A DNA stretch of 64,000 nucleotides from Euptelea pleiosperma. Its lineage: Eukaryota > Streptophyta > Magnoliopsida > Ranunculales > Eupteleaceae. The stretch spans positions 17,703,103 through 17,767,102 of the forward strand of contig CM068549.1 in NCBI GenBank assembly GCA_035048495.1, written 5' to 3'. Both the position numbers and the translations under genes were made by a program. The notes under the pieces are model-generated. The model saw only the letters and a list, made by a program, of their open reading frames with translations, ran no database searches and was not told where the DNA came from. Shown piece by piece: positions 1 to 10,525 of the stretch; positions within the stretch are counted from its first letter, which is position 1, and the number at the start of each line of letters is the position of its first letter.

Positions 1-790
1 ACGTTATTTTAAATGTCGTTTATTTCTGAAAAATGTTCTTTAAAATGACGTTTTTCACTGACAGACGTCCTTTAAAAGGGTGTTCGGCCGTTTTGGCGTA
101 CCCAAAAGATGAATCAATGGCTGATTTTTGGTGAGGATGATCTCTATGGTGAGGAAATCATCCTCACAAAAATTCAAATCATTCCGATATTCGTAGACTG
201 GTTTAGAAGTTGAGGAATTATGGGACGTCGATTTTTACTGTGTACGCCAAAATAGGGTTCCCCCAAGCCCCACAAAAAAAAAAAAAACTAAAAAAAACAA
301 AAAAAAATAATATACCTGAGTTATTATTGGAGGAGGCCGCGTTGAAGGACTCGATCGGAGGAAGGAGGCCACGTGTGAGGAGACCGCCGGAGAGAGAGGG
401 GAGAGTTCGTCGGATAGAAAGCAGAGAGAGAGGAGAGATGGTGGGAGAAAAGATGAAAGTGACTTAAAGAATTTAAGTCGTCGCCTGACAGACGCCCTTT
501 GAAATGGCGTTTATTCCATAAAAATGTTTTTTAAAAAACCATTTGTCAGGAATAAACGTTCTTTCAAAGGGCGTCTGTCATGCATGTCAGCCATCAGTCA
601 ATCTTTAAATCTTTAGTCAATCGCCGACTGATTCGACTGACAACCTGACGAAACGCCCTTTCAAAGGGCATTTAGTTTTCTTTTTTGGGATTTGAGAAAA
701 GTATTTTTCTTTTTTAAAAATATTTTAAAATTTATTTTCTTTTAAAAAATTTTCCGTTATATAAATTTATCTATTTCTAAAAATTATTAA
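1..790. repeat. Palindrome-rich repeat block, possible CACTA-type terminal region
   Basis: The block holds several variants of a word related to GACGCCCTTTNAAAGGGCGTC, for example near 60-90, 486-580 and 650-672. Residues 486-517 and 549-580 form an inverted repeat with a loop of about 31 bases. Bases 113-260 resemble the 167-bp repeat that follows the CACTA terminus at 12042, including a 23-base match that also recurs at 23528-23550. Subterminal GC-rich inverted words are usual in CACTA elements, so I infer a truncated CACTA relative. The left end lies outside the window. The purine-rich stretch at 330-465 is translatable but of low complexity, and I do not call a gene there. Confidence 0.4.
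486..580. repeat. Hairpin-forming inverted repeat
   Basis: Arms 486-517 and 549-580 are nearly perfect reverse complements of about 32 bases, with a loop of about 31 bases. The arms contain the CCCTTT/AAAGGG word shared with other parts of the 1-790 block. Confidence 0.75.
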
Positions 791-3066
791 TTTTATAAAT
801 TGATATGATAATAATGTCTTATGGTTCCTAGGGAGTAGTTATTATGGGGTACACCCGTTTATATAGTCCAATTAGTGTACGTAGTCTAGTATAATATTTA
901 TTATTGACACTATTATAGCAACTCATAAATAAAATATTTTTATAATTAAATAATAATATTTATTTTTATGGTGGGTTTGTGTTACATGAACACGTGACTC
1001 TAATAGTTAAAATTTTTAAATAACTCAAAAATTTTAAATCTAATTAGAATGTAAAATATTCATAAATAACAAATTTAAAAATCATAGAGATCCTTCCCCA
1101 TTTAGCTTCAATGTATTACCATTGAGGGAATCCGTAAATGTAAATTTTTTAAAATTTAATTCTCATAATCAGTAACTAACAAAAGTTTAAAGACACAATA
1201 CGAGACTTATCATTAATAAATTGACCCTAGTTAATATATTAAACGAACGCCTATGGTGACTTGAATTATTACTAATTAATAGATATCCATAATCATATAA
1301 TTTTAGAGAAAACTCCCTTCTTAATTAATAAAATTACAAAGTCATAAAAGAGTTCTAAGAGACTAAAGTGTAAAACATCATCACCTTGGTCCATACCGGT
1401 AAGATCATTTGAGATATCCCCAATTTTTACTTTTGACATCTTCGATTTAAGAATCAATTTATAAAAAAAGTAAGTACATTTTTTTTATGATTTTCTATTA
1501 GTTAATTTTTTTTCTACTCTTTGTATCTGTATTGCACTTGAATCTTGTTATTTTTCTTATGAATTTGGCATCATGGCTCAATTATCTTGATCTTGTTATT
1601 GTCGATATATTATTAGAATTTTAAAGATCTATTGAATGGTTGGATATTAGATTGGGGCATTGTATATATTTTCGAAGTGCGGGATTGGTCCTAATAATGA
1701 GAAATTCTTGAGCAAGAAAGGTCTGGAGTCTTTGGGTGAAAAGCCCTAAATCCATGTAAAAGAGCTCTTGGTTGAGCTGCTCTCAGCGTAGTATGGAGAA
1801 GGAGACCCATGGTGACTTATTGGTTGCATTTACATATTAATTTTAGATCATAATTTATTTTAAAAATACTTATTATTCTTGTTTCATGCCTATACTCTAC
1901 GTATGAATTATTAATTGATAAAATTGTCATAGATATGATGTAGTGGTTAATTCTTACTAGGCTTTCATAAGTCATGGTTCAACTAATAATATTTGAAGAT
2001 ATTTGAAGAATAAAAAAAAGTTATGGACTAGCTATTTTAATTATTTTGATTATGTTACATTTAAGCTTTCATGGTTGTAATAAGTAGAATCTTAATTGTA
2101 TAGGTCAATTTTGAGATCTTGAGTAATTATTTTGAATCCATAATTGATGTATTCTAAAAAAATTGATATAATAATTCATTATTTTATTAATTGATATTAA
2201 TTCATTTTGAGTAGTTAATGATTATGAGTTTGTTATATTAAGTTATTAAGTTTTCAAATAAAATTATTAAAATACATACAAATCAGAAAAATGAATTTTT
2301 AGACATTATTAGCAAAACTCGACTAGACTGAATTGAAAAGCGTAAACGTGTTCAAAAAAATTGTAGAATTTTGTTTTTAATCCAAGTGCCTTCATAAAAT
2401 GGGTTTTAAATAATTTAAAATTTTTTTGTACTGTAAAATAATTGTTTTGATAAAATTAGAATTTGACCATTTTTGGATACTATACCGATAAATCTTGAAA
2501 ATAATTGAAAGAGTAAGAAAAATAAATTTCAGCCAAAGTGCCTTTACAAAAAAGATTATTATAAATTATGAAGAATTTTAGTACATTTTGAAATTCATTT
2601 TAGTGCATTAAAAAATTTATTTTTATTACACCTTGGATCTTGGGTAAACGCACCGATCCACGGACATTTGGATGGGATCTGGGTGCGTGAATTTGGGGCG
2701 TGCCATGGTTTGATCCTATAGAGCTCATTAAAGCCCACCCAAGTTGCAGCCCTAAAGTCTACCAAGTGGAAAGTCTAGATTTATGACAGAGTGTAGTGCA
2801 CATCTGCATGATATGCATAATCGTAGAGTGTGCAGTCTTTTGACTCTTTGTGTGACATGGTTGGGACCTGAGAATCACCTCTTATTAAACCACAACTAGG
2901 GATGCAACTAGGAGGACCAATCCAACCTTGTGATGGACTTGAGCTGGACCTTTTATACCTTGTTTAGGGTTAAGCTAAGGTTTCGAAAGATGACTCAAAG
3001 TTGAGATGAGTTGAGATTGAAGCCTTGGGTAGTCAAACGCAACCTAAGCCTAATTTTTATTACATA
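791..3066. other. AT-rich non-coding stretch
   Basis: No credible reading frame or conserved domain is visible. The sequence is AT-rich up to about 2630 and becomes more mixed after that. At 2690-2704 the sequence ends in GGGGCGTGCCA, which is like the inverted end of the solo LTR at 61028 (TGTCACGCCCC). This may be the edge of another decayed LTR, but I could not find its partner end. Confidence 0.4.
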
Positions 3067-3417
3067 TTACTTGTAAGGAATATTTTCATATTCAATTTGG
3101 CAAAGATTCCATGAGACATAAAAACATTCTTGTAACCATTCCTACGAGCACTAGTGTAGTGTGAAGATGTCGTGATACGCATACTTCGCCAACTACGTGA
3201 AGACTAAAAGATAGAGACAATAAGAATCAGACGGCTGACGACAGGAGTCACCTGAATAAATACCGATTTGTCAGTTAAAGATCGTGTACGCTCAATTAGG
3301 AAGGTAAGTGACTTAGTGGCCATAGGAGTTGATTAAAATGAACAAATTATAATGGTCAAACTTAGTCATTGGACAGATCCGAGTCTAAGTCAATTATATT
3401 AACTAATGGGATAGTCC

Positions 3418-3805
3418 AATCGATTGGACATGTATTCCCAATCGATTGGACATAGCCAAATCGATTGGAGACTACGAGGCAGAAATCTATTTGAGCACAA
3501 TCGATGGAGACACTGTGTAATCGATTGGAGCCTTCGGAACAGAAACATATTTGAGCACAATCGATTGAAAACTCTGTGAAATCGATTGGAACCTTCGGGA
3601 CAGAAATCTATCTGAGCACAATCAATTGGAGACTCTGTGAAATCGATTGGAGTCTTCGGGACAGAAAGTTATATGAGTCAAATCGATTGGAGAACCCTAT
3701 GCAATCGATTGGTGCCTTCGGAAAAGAAATCTTATTGAGTCCAATCGATTGGGCACTTATCTCCAATCGATTGGACCAAGTGTACAATCGATTGGACCTT
3801 GAACA
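3418..3805. repeat. Array of the palindrome CCAATCGATTGG in the LTR U3
   Basis: About 14 exact or near copies of the 12-bp palindrome CCAATCGATTGG occur at spacings of roughly 20-35 bases, ending about 75 bases before the TATA box. Each unit carries a CCAAT pentamer on both strands. Corresponding arrays lie at 19550-19840 and 20447-20805 in the other LTRs, and in the element body at 16199-16365. Because the array is open in some frames, it yields spurious short ORFs. Confidence 0.9.
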
Positions 3806-3880
3806 GAATTGGTCTTTCTCAGATCCAAAATTCTAGGTTCCATCATCCCACGTTCCACACGACTCAGGGTCTTGGAATTC

Positions 3881-3888
3881 TATAAATA
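3881..3888 (+). promoter_or_regulatory. LTR TATA box
   Basis: TATAAATA lies downstream of the CCAATCGATTGG array in the LTR. The equivalent site is at 20878-20885 on the plus strand in the 3' LTR and at 19460-19467 on the minus strand in the inverted solo LTR. Its position fits the U3/R promoter of the retrotransposon. Confidence 0.65.
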
Positions 3889-5304
3889 GAATCCTTCTAT
3901 GCCTTCTCTAAACACACACAGAGACACGAAGTGACTCAATCTTTAAGAGAGAGAAGTAAATGTTATATTTATTAGAGTGTGCATTCGAAGAGCAAGAAGC
4001 TTGTTTTCCATTCACATCTTGTGAGCTTGTTCTTTTCTTGATCAAAGTCAAGAGCTTGATCCTTTCCTCAGCTTAAGTTTTTCACTTCTATATTCGACCT
4101 AGTAGCCTGAGTGTACTAGTGTGACTCAACACCGTTTGAGCAACTTAAGGTTCAGGATGTACTGAATCCTTCACCTTCTACAAAGGCGGGAGTGTTGAGA
4201 ATTAAGATCGGAGGAGCCGATCGATGGTAGGTTTGGGGTGTACCAAACTGAACAAGTGGATAAGGCTTCTTGGCTAAAAGGGCGCGCGTGGATTCGTAGC
4301 GTTGATTCAGAGGACGTGGACGCATCGACAGTAGGCCTTGGCTAAGGTTGGAAGCTGTATTTGCAACGGTGCTGCGTAGGTAACCTTTGTTTCGTTTAAC
4401 TTTTCAGTTAGTGATACTTTCTGTCTGGACATGGTCCCGTGGTTTTTCCTTGGCTAAGGTTTCCATGTAAAAATCACTTGTCTTATGTGATTGTTTGTTT
4501 GTATTCCGTAATCTATCTTAATTAGATCAAATGACAAAAAGACAATATACCACAGAGGTATATTTGATTTGAGTCGGTTGTGATAATCTTTTATCAAACA
4601 ACTAAAGCATGCGATTTTATTCCCTTACCATCGTCTAGTAAAACTGTGTAGGTATAATTAATTTTAAATACCTTATCAACCCCCCTTCTAGGTTTATTGA
4701 GTTAAAGAGAACGAACCGGTGAAATTTCATTACTTACATAATAATCTTTATTATTATTTACATATATTGGAAATTTCTCAAATAATTAATAAAATCACTA
4801 TTTACGGCCAAAATGTCAATAACCTTTTTTGAAATCAATCTGCACAAAAGCAATGATTTCTGAGTTTGCCCTTAACGTTTTTGGCAAAACTAAGAAATGC
4901 CAAGCAAAAAGGCACTGACGACGTACATGTAATGACTGTACACAGATCTTTCCCAATAAAGCTTGATTTTGAAGGCTTTGCAGTAAACCATCCGATTGCA
5001 AATGGTAGCATCGAACGGTTGGGAGATAAGAAAATCACCGTTTGTCCTCTATAAATAATCACATCTACACGTCGTACGAGTAAACGTTAATGATGATTGT
5101 GTTCATGGTGAGAACTTATTGGTAGTCACAGTCTTCAATAAAAGCTCATCATCAAAGGTTTACTCCATCGAAACAATCTCATCCCTATCAACTTTTCCTC
5201 CCAAACTCTCTCACCCTTTTAAATCTTTTCTATGAGACAATCGCTACAACTTGGACGAACGAAAACCTTACAATGGGAATGTGAACGGGAACGTGCATGA
5301 GTTG

Positions 5305-5725
5305 GACTTCCTTGTCATCAAATTATAATTCATTATCATCGGTTTGCCCTTTTTTTTTATCTGTATTTCTTTGTCATAGTTTTGATCTTCTTTATCATTG
5401 GGTTGCTTGTGTTTGTTATCGGTTTGCACTTTATTATCACTGTTTTTCATTTTTTATCATCGATTTGCCCTTCCTTGTTATCGGTTTGCACTTTCTTGTC
5501 ATCATTTTGATATTCTATCATCAGGTTGCACGTGCTTGTCATCAGTTTGCTCTTTTTGTTATCGGTTTGTAATTTATTGTCATCATTTTTTCATTCTTTA
5601 TTATTGATTTGCCCCTCCTTGTCATCAGTTTACACTCCCTTGTCATCGGTTTACACTTTCTCATCATTTTGATCTTTCTTGTCATGGGTTTTACCTATGC
5701 TTGTCATCAATTTGCTCTTTTGATT
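5305..5725. repeat. Degenerate minisatellite, unit about 21-23 bp
   Basis: The block consists of variants of CTTGTCATCGGTTTGCACTT repeated about 18 times with much decay. It is a low-complexity block inside the Mutator-like element, and the open frames here are an effect of the repeat. Confidence 0.8.
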
Positions 5726-6012
5726 GTAATCACGGATCTTTATCATGATTTAAGTGGAGTGAACTATCAACACTAACCATATTATGTTTAACCTATCTCT
5801 CTTGGTGAACTTAAATATTAAGATTTAACTTATCCATTGGATTAGAACTTTTCTCATGGGTTGTGTTCTTAAGCATTGAAGTGGTCAACTATTTGAGACC
5901 GATGATCATATGGATGTTGAGACCAACCTTAGGTGGACCTACATGTCATCATTTAGCTAATAATGATTTCTAAACATTCCATTAACTTGGGTATGAGTCA
6001 TTTCATCATTTA

Positions 6013-6215
6013 ACCTATCTTGTCATTCATTTGTCCTTCAATATCATCTGATTTCCCTTCCATGTCATCTGATTTCCTTTCTCTGACATCGATTTTTCTT
6101 TCCTCGTCATATGATTTCCCTTCTTTGTCATCGGTTTGCCATTCCTTTATTATCGGTTTATCCTTTATTGTCATCGGTTTGTCCTTCTTTATAATTTGTT
6201 TGCCTACCATGTCAT
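6013..6215. repeat. Second block of the same minisatellite
   Basis: About nine decayed copies of the same 21-23-bp word, here often with TTCCTTGTCATCTGATTTCC variants. It is separated from the first block by about 290 bases of unrelated sequence. Confidence 0.75.
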
Positions 6216-7117
6216 ATGTTTGTAAAAATTTAATTTTGTTTCTTAGAATCTGTTATCTGTTTTATAGGACCCTGATGCACCTAGATCTTACATATAACAA
6301 GATTATCACATTGTGGAAGAATATAGGCATTGATTAATTTCATATGTACACATTGTTTATATATCGTTGTTCCCAATTTAATATATATAAGAATGTAAAA
6401 AAAAATATATGAAAATTGTATTTTCTCTGCCAAGAGTCTTTTCCATACCACTCATTCCCATTCCCAACTTTTGAACCACTCTATTTCCAGGTGATCTTGC
6501 ATCACTTCCAACATACAGTCGGGTTATACTCATTCATTAAATTTCGTCACCCAACTCTTTCTCATTCCACCCATTCTTAGTTTTCGCACCATATTGTATT
6601 CAAGATATCATTCTTTATCTTCCATTACCCCGTCGTAGAGACATATTAGATCTAAAGTTTCATCTGAATCCATTGAAAAAAAAAGAAAGATGGAGTGAAT
6701 TCCTTTGACTTCTTACCATTTTACAATCTCCGTGTACTAAGAAGTTTCGGTGAAGACGAAAATAATATAAGATATGACATAGAAAGAAGAAATGTTGGAG
6801 AAGAAGTGGATTGCAGAGGAAGAAAGAGAAAAAAACTTGAAAGTTTAGAAGAGAAGAGAAGTAAAGAGAGAGAACGTGATTTAAGGTTCTTATGGAAAAT
6901 GAAAATTTTCCAAATAACTAATGATTTAATTGATGTAGTTGCATGAAAAGGCAAGTTTCGACAATAAAGGTAAAATTGTCCAAAATGAGCTCAAATTGTT
7001 GTTTTTGCCGTTTTGAAAAATTATTGACATTTTTATCATAAGCGCAATTTTATTAATTATTTCAGAAATTTCCCTAAATATGTGTATTCTACCTTTTTTC
7101 GAGATAATTTTGTCATC

Positions 7118-7290
7118 CAATTTGATCAACCAGACCTGACCTCGGTTGGGCTTGGGCTTAGGATGAGAAGTTCGAATTGGACTTAGATTGGGCACATTTG
7201 GCTTGAATCAAGTTGGGTTGGGCTTGGGTTGAGTTGCCCGAAGCTCAGGTTGGGCTTGGGCTGGTCCTCAAGCTGAGACAACCCTGTTGA
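7118..7290. repeat. GGTTGGGCTTGGG-rich simple repeat
   Basis: Repeats of GGTTGGGCTTGGG and related words occur at 7140-7160 and 7210-7262. Such G-rich words occur in many plant MITEs, but no ends could be defined here. Confidence 0.45.
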
Positions 7291-7545
7291 GTTACATTGC
7301 TAGGTACAACCCAAACGGCCGTGTTCTACAAAGCTTAACCATTTGATTCTGGATTAAGAGGCACTAGGACATTTTGGGTCATGGTCCAAGGGGTAGTTTA
7401 ACACATGTAAGAATCAAAACGACAACCAAGTGTGGCTGGAAGTGTAAATGGATCGGATCGGGAGCAGGTAGTAATATATCCATAACCAACCACCCGAACC
7501 CAAGAAATAGCGGAGTTCAGATAATTGGGTACCCATCGACACCCT

Positions 7546-7795
7546 ATGGCCTTGCTTGGTTCGCTTCCCTGCGATGCATTTTGCACTCCAGTGCAAATGC
7601 AGTGAGTTACATTGCAGTCACTTACCACAGTTTTTGGGCGGCACATGCTTGCATCTATTTTCTTAAAGAGTTTGCAAGGGGTTTGGCAACCAACACCAGC
7701 TCATTTGCACGCCCCAACCAATCACTTATAATCCCAAAATTGTGGCAAGTGAGTGCATTGCATAATTTGCATCCGATTTACATTGAACCAAGCAG
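7546..7795. mobile_element. MITE, copy 1 of a tandem pair
   Basis: The left end GGCCTTGCTTGGTTC and the right end GAACCAAGCAGGGC are inverted repeats. Inside them the arms share GATGCA and TTGCATTGCAGTCACTTACCAC-like words. Related copies lie at 7805-8035, 10998-11592 and in part at 12455-12530. The TIR resembles those of small PIF/Harbinger- or hAT-derived MITEs, but no clear target duplication was found. The open frame across this element is coincidental. Confidence 0.6.
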
Positions 7796-7804
7796 GGCTT
7801 CGCT

Positions 7805-8035
7805 GCTTTGGGATGCATTTTGAACTCTGGTGCAAATGCAGTGATTTGCATTGCAGTCACTTACCACTGTGTGTTTGGGCTACACATGATTGCATCCATT
7901 TTCTTAAAGAGTTTGCAAGGGTTGCCCTTGCACACCAGCTCATTTGCACGCTCCCAACCAATCACTTGTAATTCCAAAACCGTGGCAAGTGGGTGCATTG
8001 CATCCGATTTGCGTTGAACTAAGAAGGGTGAACAA
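7805..8035. mobile_element. MITE, copy 2 of a tandem pair
   Basis: A second copy about 239 bases downstream of the first, in the same orientation, with the same inner inverted words (GCATTGCAGTCACTTACCAC and its complement near 7980-8005). Its outer ends have decayed. Confidence 0.6.
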
Positions 8036-8544
8036 GTGCACGTCAACACATGTAGAACACATGGAATATTTGTAGATGCATTGAACATGGGCAAGTGGAT
8101 CTTAATGGACCCGGGAAGCTTTGATGAAAAATTTGAAAAAGATAGCTATCCAACAACGACAAACCTGACGTCAAGGTTTGATATCTTTAAGACTTTTAAC
8201 TCCATCTTTAAGACATTAATTCCCAAGTTCCCCCTCCATCTTTAAGACATTAATTCCCAATTCCCAAGTTCAACCCCCCCCCCCCCCCTCTTCAATTAAA
8301 CTAGCTAGCTAAGCTAAATTGCTTTTGGTCTCTTCCGAATCAATTATTTCATCCGTGATGCATATTTGGGTAGGACCCATCTACCCGGGAATGTTAGGCA
8401 GCCGTTTAGCAAACTGAGAAAAAAATCCCTCCACTCCCTAAAGAGGGGTGTTAGAATCCTCCTTAAGATGATACTATAGTATGGTCTTCCTAAGGTCTAG
8501 ACCACGACACAAATTTCAAAGAACATCTAATGATTTGACACACA
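8036..8544. other. Non-coding spacer with a C-homopolymer
   Basis: No gene or element was recognised. A run of about 15 C residues occurs at 8274-8288, and a short duplication (CCATCTTTAAGACATTAATTCCC) occurs at about 8200-8255. Confidence 0.5.
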
Positions 8545-8850
8545 AACAAACGCCTAAATTTATCTTTCGGGGCATTGATCCACCCTTGATGGATCTACAC
8601 ACCAAAAATCAGCTTGATTGGAAATTTCTAACAGTTAGATTTGAGCACCCGAAAAAAACGGCTAAAAATCCAATGGCTAAAAATCACCCCGTTAAAATGC
8701 TCAAATTCAATGGATAGAAATCGCCAACCAAACAAATTTTTGTGTGTATGTCTACCAAGAGGTGAACCACACATCCATGCATCAATAGACATGAAAGAGT
8801 GTACGACGTGGTATTTTGGGAGTGGTGATCATGGTCCGGGATCCATGTGG
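8545..8850. mobile_element. Foldback MITE, family A, copy 1
   Basis: Left-arm words (GATGGATCTACACACCAAAAA, TCAGCTTGATTGG) recur as imperfect reverse complements at 8700-8790. The same consensus recurs at 9195-9520 and, in its longest form, at 39170-39610. The ends are decayed and no target duplication was identified. Confidence 0.5.
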
Positions 8851-9194
8851 CGCCCAACTGCTGGTACATTTTGATTCGCCTGTACACCTCGGACTATACT
8901 AAAATAGAAATTCAAATATAATAAAATATTAGTGCAGCACCAATCAAAATGTGCCATGGGCACCACATGCACCCCCTACAATATGGTCACCACTCTTTTG
9001 GGAGGGGTACTGTTGGGTGAAGAATTTTTTTGAAGTTGTGGGATTTTTGAAGTGGCGATCATGCGCCAATGATCGTGTGCTACATATACCCATGGTTAGT
9101 TTTTAAAAGTTTTTTAAACTAAATCTTAAACCCCAGGTATATGTGGCGCGCGACTTCAAAAATGCCGCTGCTTCAAAAAATTTCTCCTCTTGGG

Positions 9195-9520
9195 TGAGTT
9201 TCATTCACTGAATATACACCAGGCCGGCTCTACCTTAAGGCCATTAAGTAGGATTTTTAGCCCACCCCTTACTGGATATACAAACCAAAAACCAACCTGA
9301 TTGATTATCTCTATCCATAGATTTTATTACTTTTTAGAACAAGATTCTAGCTGTTGGATTCAAGCATGTTTTTTGGGTACTAAATCCAATGGCTAGAAAT
9401 CATCGATCAAGCTGATTTTTAATGTGTATCCACCAATAGGTGGGCTGAACATCCACGTAGTCATTGGTCCCAAAAAATGATCTATGTACGGCCACGAGAG
9501 TCACCTGGGTCATCCGCATC
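9195..9520. mobile_element. Foldback MITE, family A, copy 2
   Basis: Left-arm 9255-9320 and right-arm 9400-9475 are imperfect reverse complements with CCAAAAACCAACCTGATTGA and its counterpart. GGCCGGCTCTACCTTAAGG at 9222 marks the probable left edge. It is related to the copies at 8545 and 39170. Confidence 0.5.
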
Positions 9521-10525
9521 TAAATTTTTTTCCCTAGTTTTTGATTATCAAAAATAGTTTTTATAAAAATATTTCCAATAATGTGGAGTTTAATTTTTTA
9601 ATTAATATCATATATATTAATATATTAAATATAAAAATATATCTAGACTACATGGATTAATGTTTTATTTAATATCATTTATATTAATATATTAAATCTA
9701 AAAAAGGGTCTCGTATAGAGTTTTCGCGTTAGGCCTCGACTTGGATTGAGACGGCTCTGATCTACACTACACGCTTCACGTCAAAAAGTCCACTCCGTAT
9801 GGTCTTGAACTCCTTTCGCGACCTGTCATATGAACACTCAAACGCTAAAGTTTTAATACAGCCTGTAATAGATATGAGATAGTGCTTATCCTCTCGAGAT
9901 ATGCTGGATTGTGAGAGTCCGTGATTCTTGTTATATACTCCGCGTTAGTTTATAGATTCCCAACAATTGTCGCGTAATCATCTTGGTTGCTCGGTTATTT
10001 ACCATTAGTTCAGCCTTAAGCTTTGTCTTGTGTATCTTAGGATTAGCCTCAAACTTGGCCGGCTAAATTGCTGGCCTTCATTCATCTTGAGAGCTAATCA
10101 TGCTTCATTGGTACGGTTAAGTTACAGCTCATCTCGGCAAGTTTGATAAGTTTAAGTCAAGTCTGTCTTAGTCGAGCAGTCAAGTCAAGTCGGCTATAGA
10201 GGCAATCTTCAGCCTTTAAGGTCTTGTTGAACTTTATCGGCAAAGGTGTAAGTTGGCAAAATAGTCAATAGATATGACACATTTGGGATGTGACACTTGA
10301 ATGACTACGGTTTAATGGCAATTTTATGTACCCAGAAACTTTGTGAACGAATTTACTTGTATGCAGATTGGGCATTTTCTATCATTATTGTTCTTGGACC
10401 CATGTAGGGTTCTGACCCAATTAGAGAGGGAGGGTCCCGTGAACCAGGATGTTTGGGGGTTCGATAAGGGTGGGAGTCTGCCTTTTTATGGGTCCCATTG
10501 AGGTGATCCATGTTCAAGATAGACT
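9521..10525. other. Non-coding spacer
   Basis: Two similar AT-rich segments (9590-9640 and 9650-9705) repeat the word AATATCATNTATATTAATATATTAAAT. The rest shows no gene, domain or clear repeat boundary. Confidence 0.45.

Larger units (their letters stand above)
3072..4729 (+). mobile_element. Solo LTR of a copia-type retrotransposon
   Basis: A 1658-bp LTR starts with TGTAAGGAAT and ends with ATTTCA. It is flanked on both sides by TTACT (3067-3071 and 4730-4734), a perfect 5-bp target duplication. There is no internal region, so this is a solo LTR left by LTR-LTR recombination. It is homologous to the inverted copy at 18621-20175 and to the split 3' LTR at 18537-21717. It contains the CCAATCGATTGG array, a TATA box at 3881 and a pyrimidine-rich stretch near 4680 close to its end. 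Copia assignment rests on the gag in the related element at 13085. Confidence 0.92.
4768..7074. mobile_element. Non-autonomous Mutator-like element
   Basis: The ends at about 4769-4822 and 7022-7073 are inverted repeats: left GGAAATTTCTCAAATAATTA, right its complement with few changes, extending over about 55 bases before similarity weakens. The flanks 4759-4767 and 7075-7083 match at 7 of 9 bases, consistent with a decayed 9-bp target duplication as used by Mutator-like elements. No transposase is present. The interior holds two blocks of a TTGTCATCGGTTTG minisatellite and AG-rich or AT-rich sequence. Several short overlapping frames are present but none looks like a real protein. Confidence 0.6.

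Noticed and set aside
3576..3836. 86-residue frame in the solo LTR, and similar ones at 16209, 19513 and 20573
   Set aside because: They are translations of the CCAATCGATTGG array (repeated SIG or IDW words) with no domain.
5297..5607. Hydrophobic frames of 69-91 residues
   Set aside because: They are translations of a T-rich minisatellite and occur in several frames at once.
7374..7823. 149-residue frame
   Set aside because: It runs through a MITE and its flank, with no motif and no matching codon pattern.
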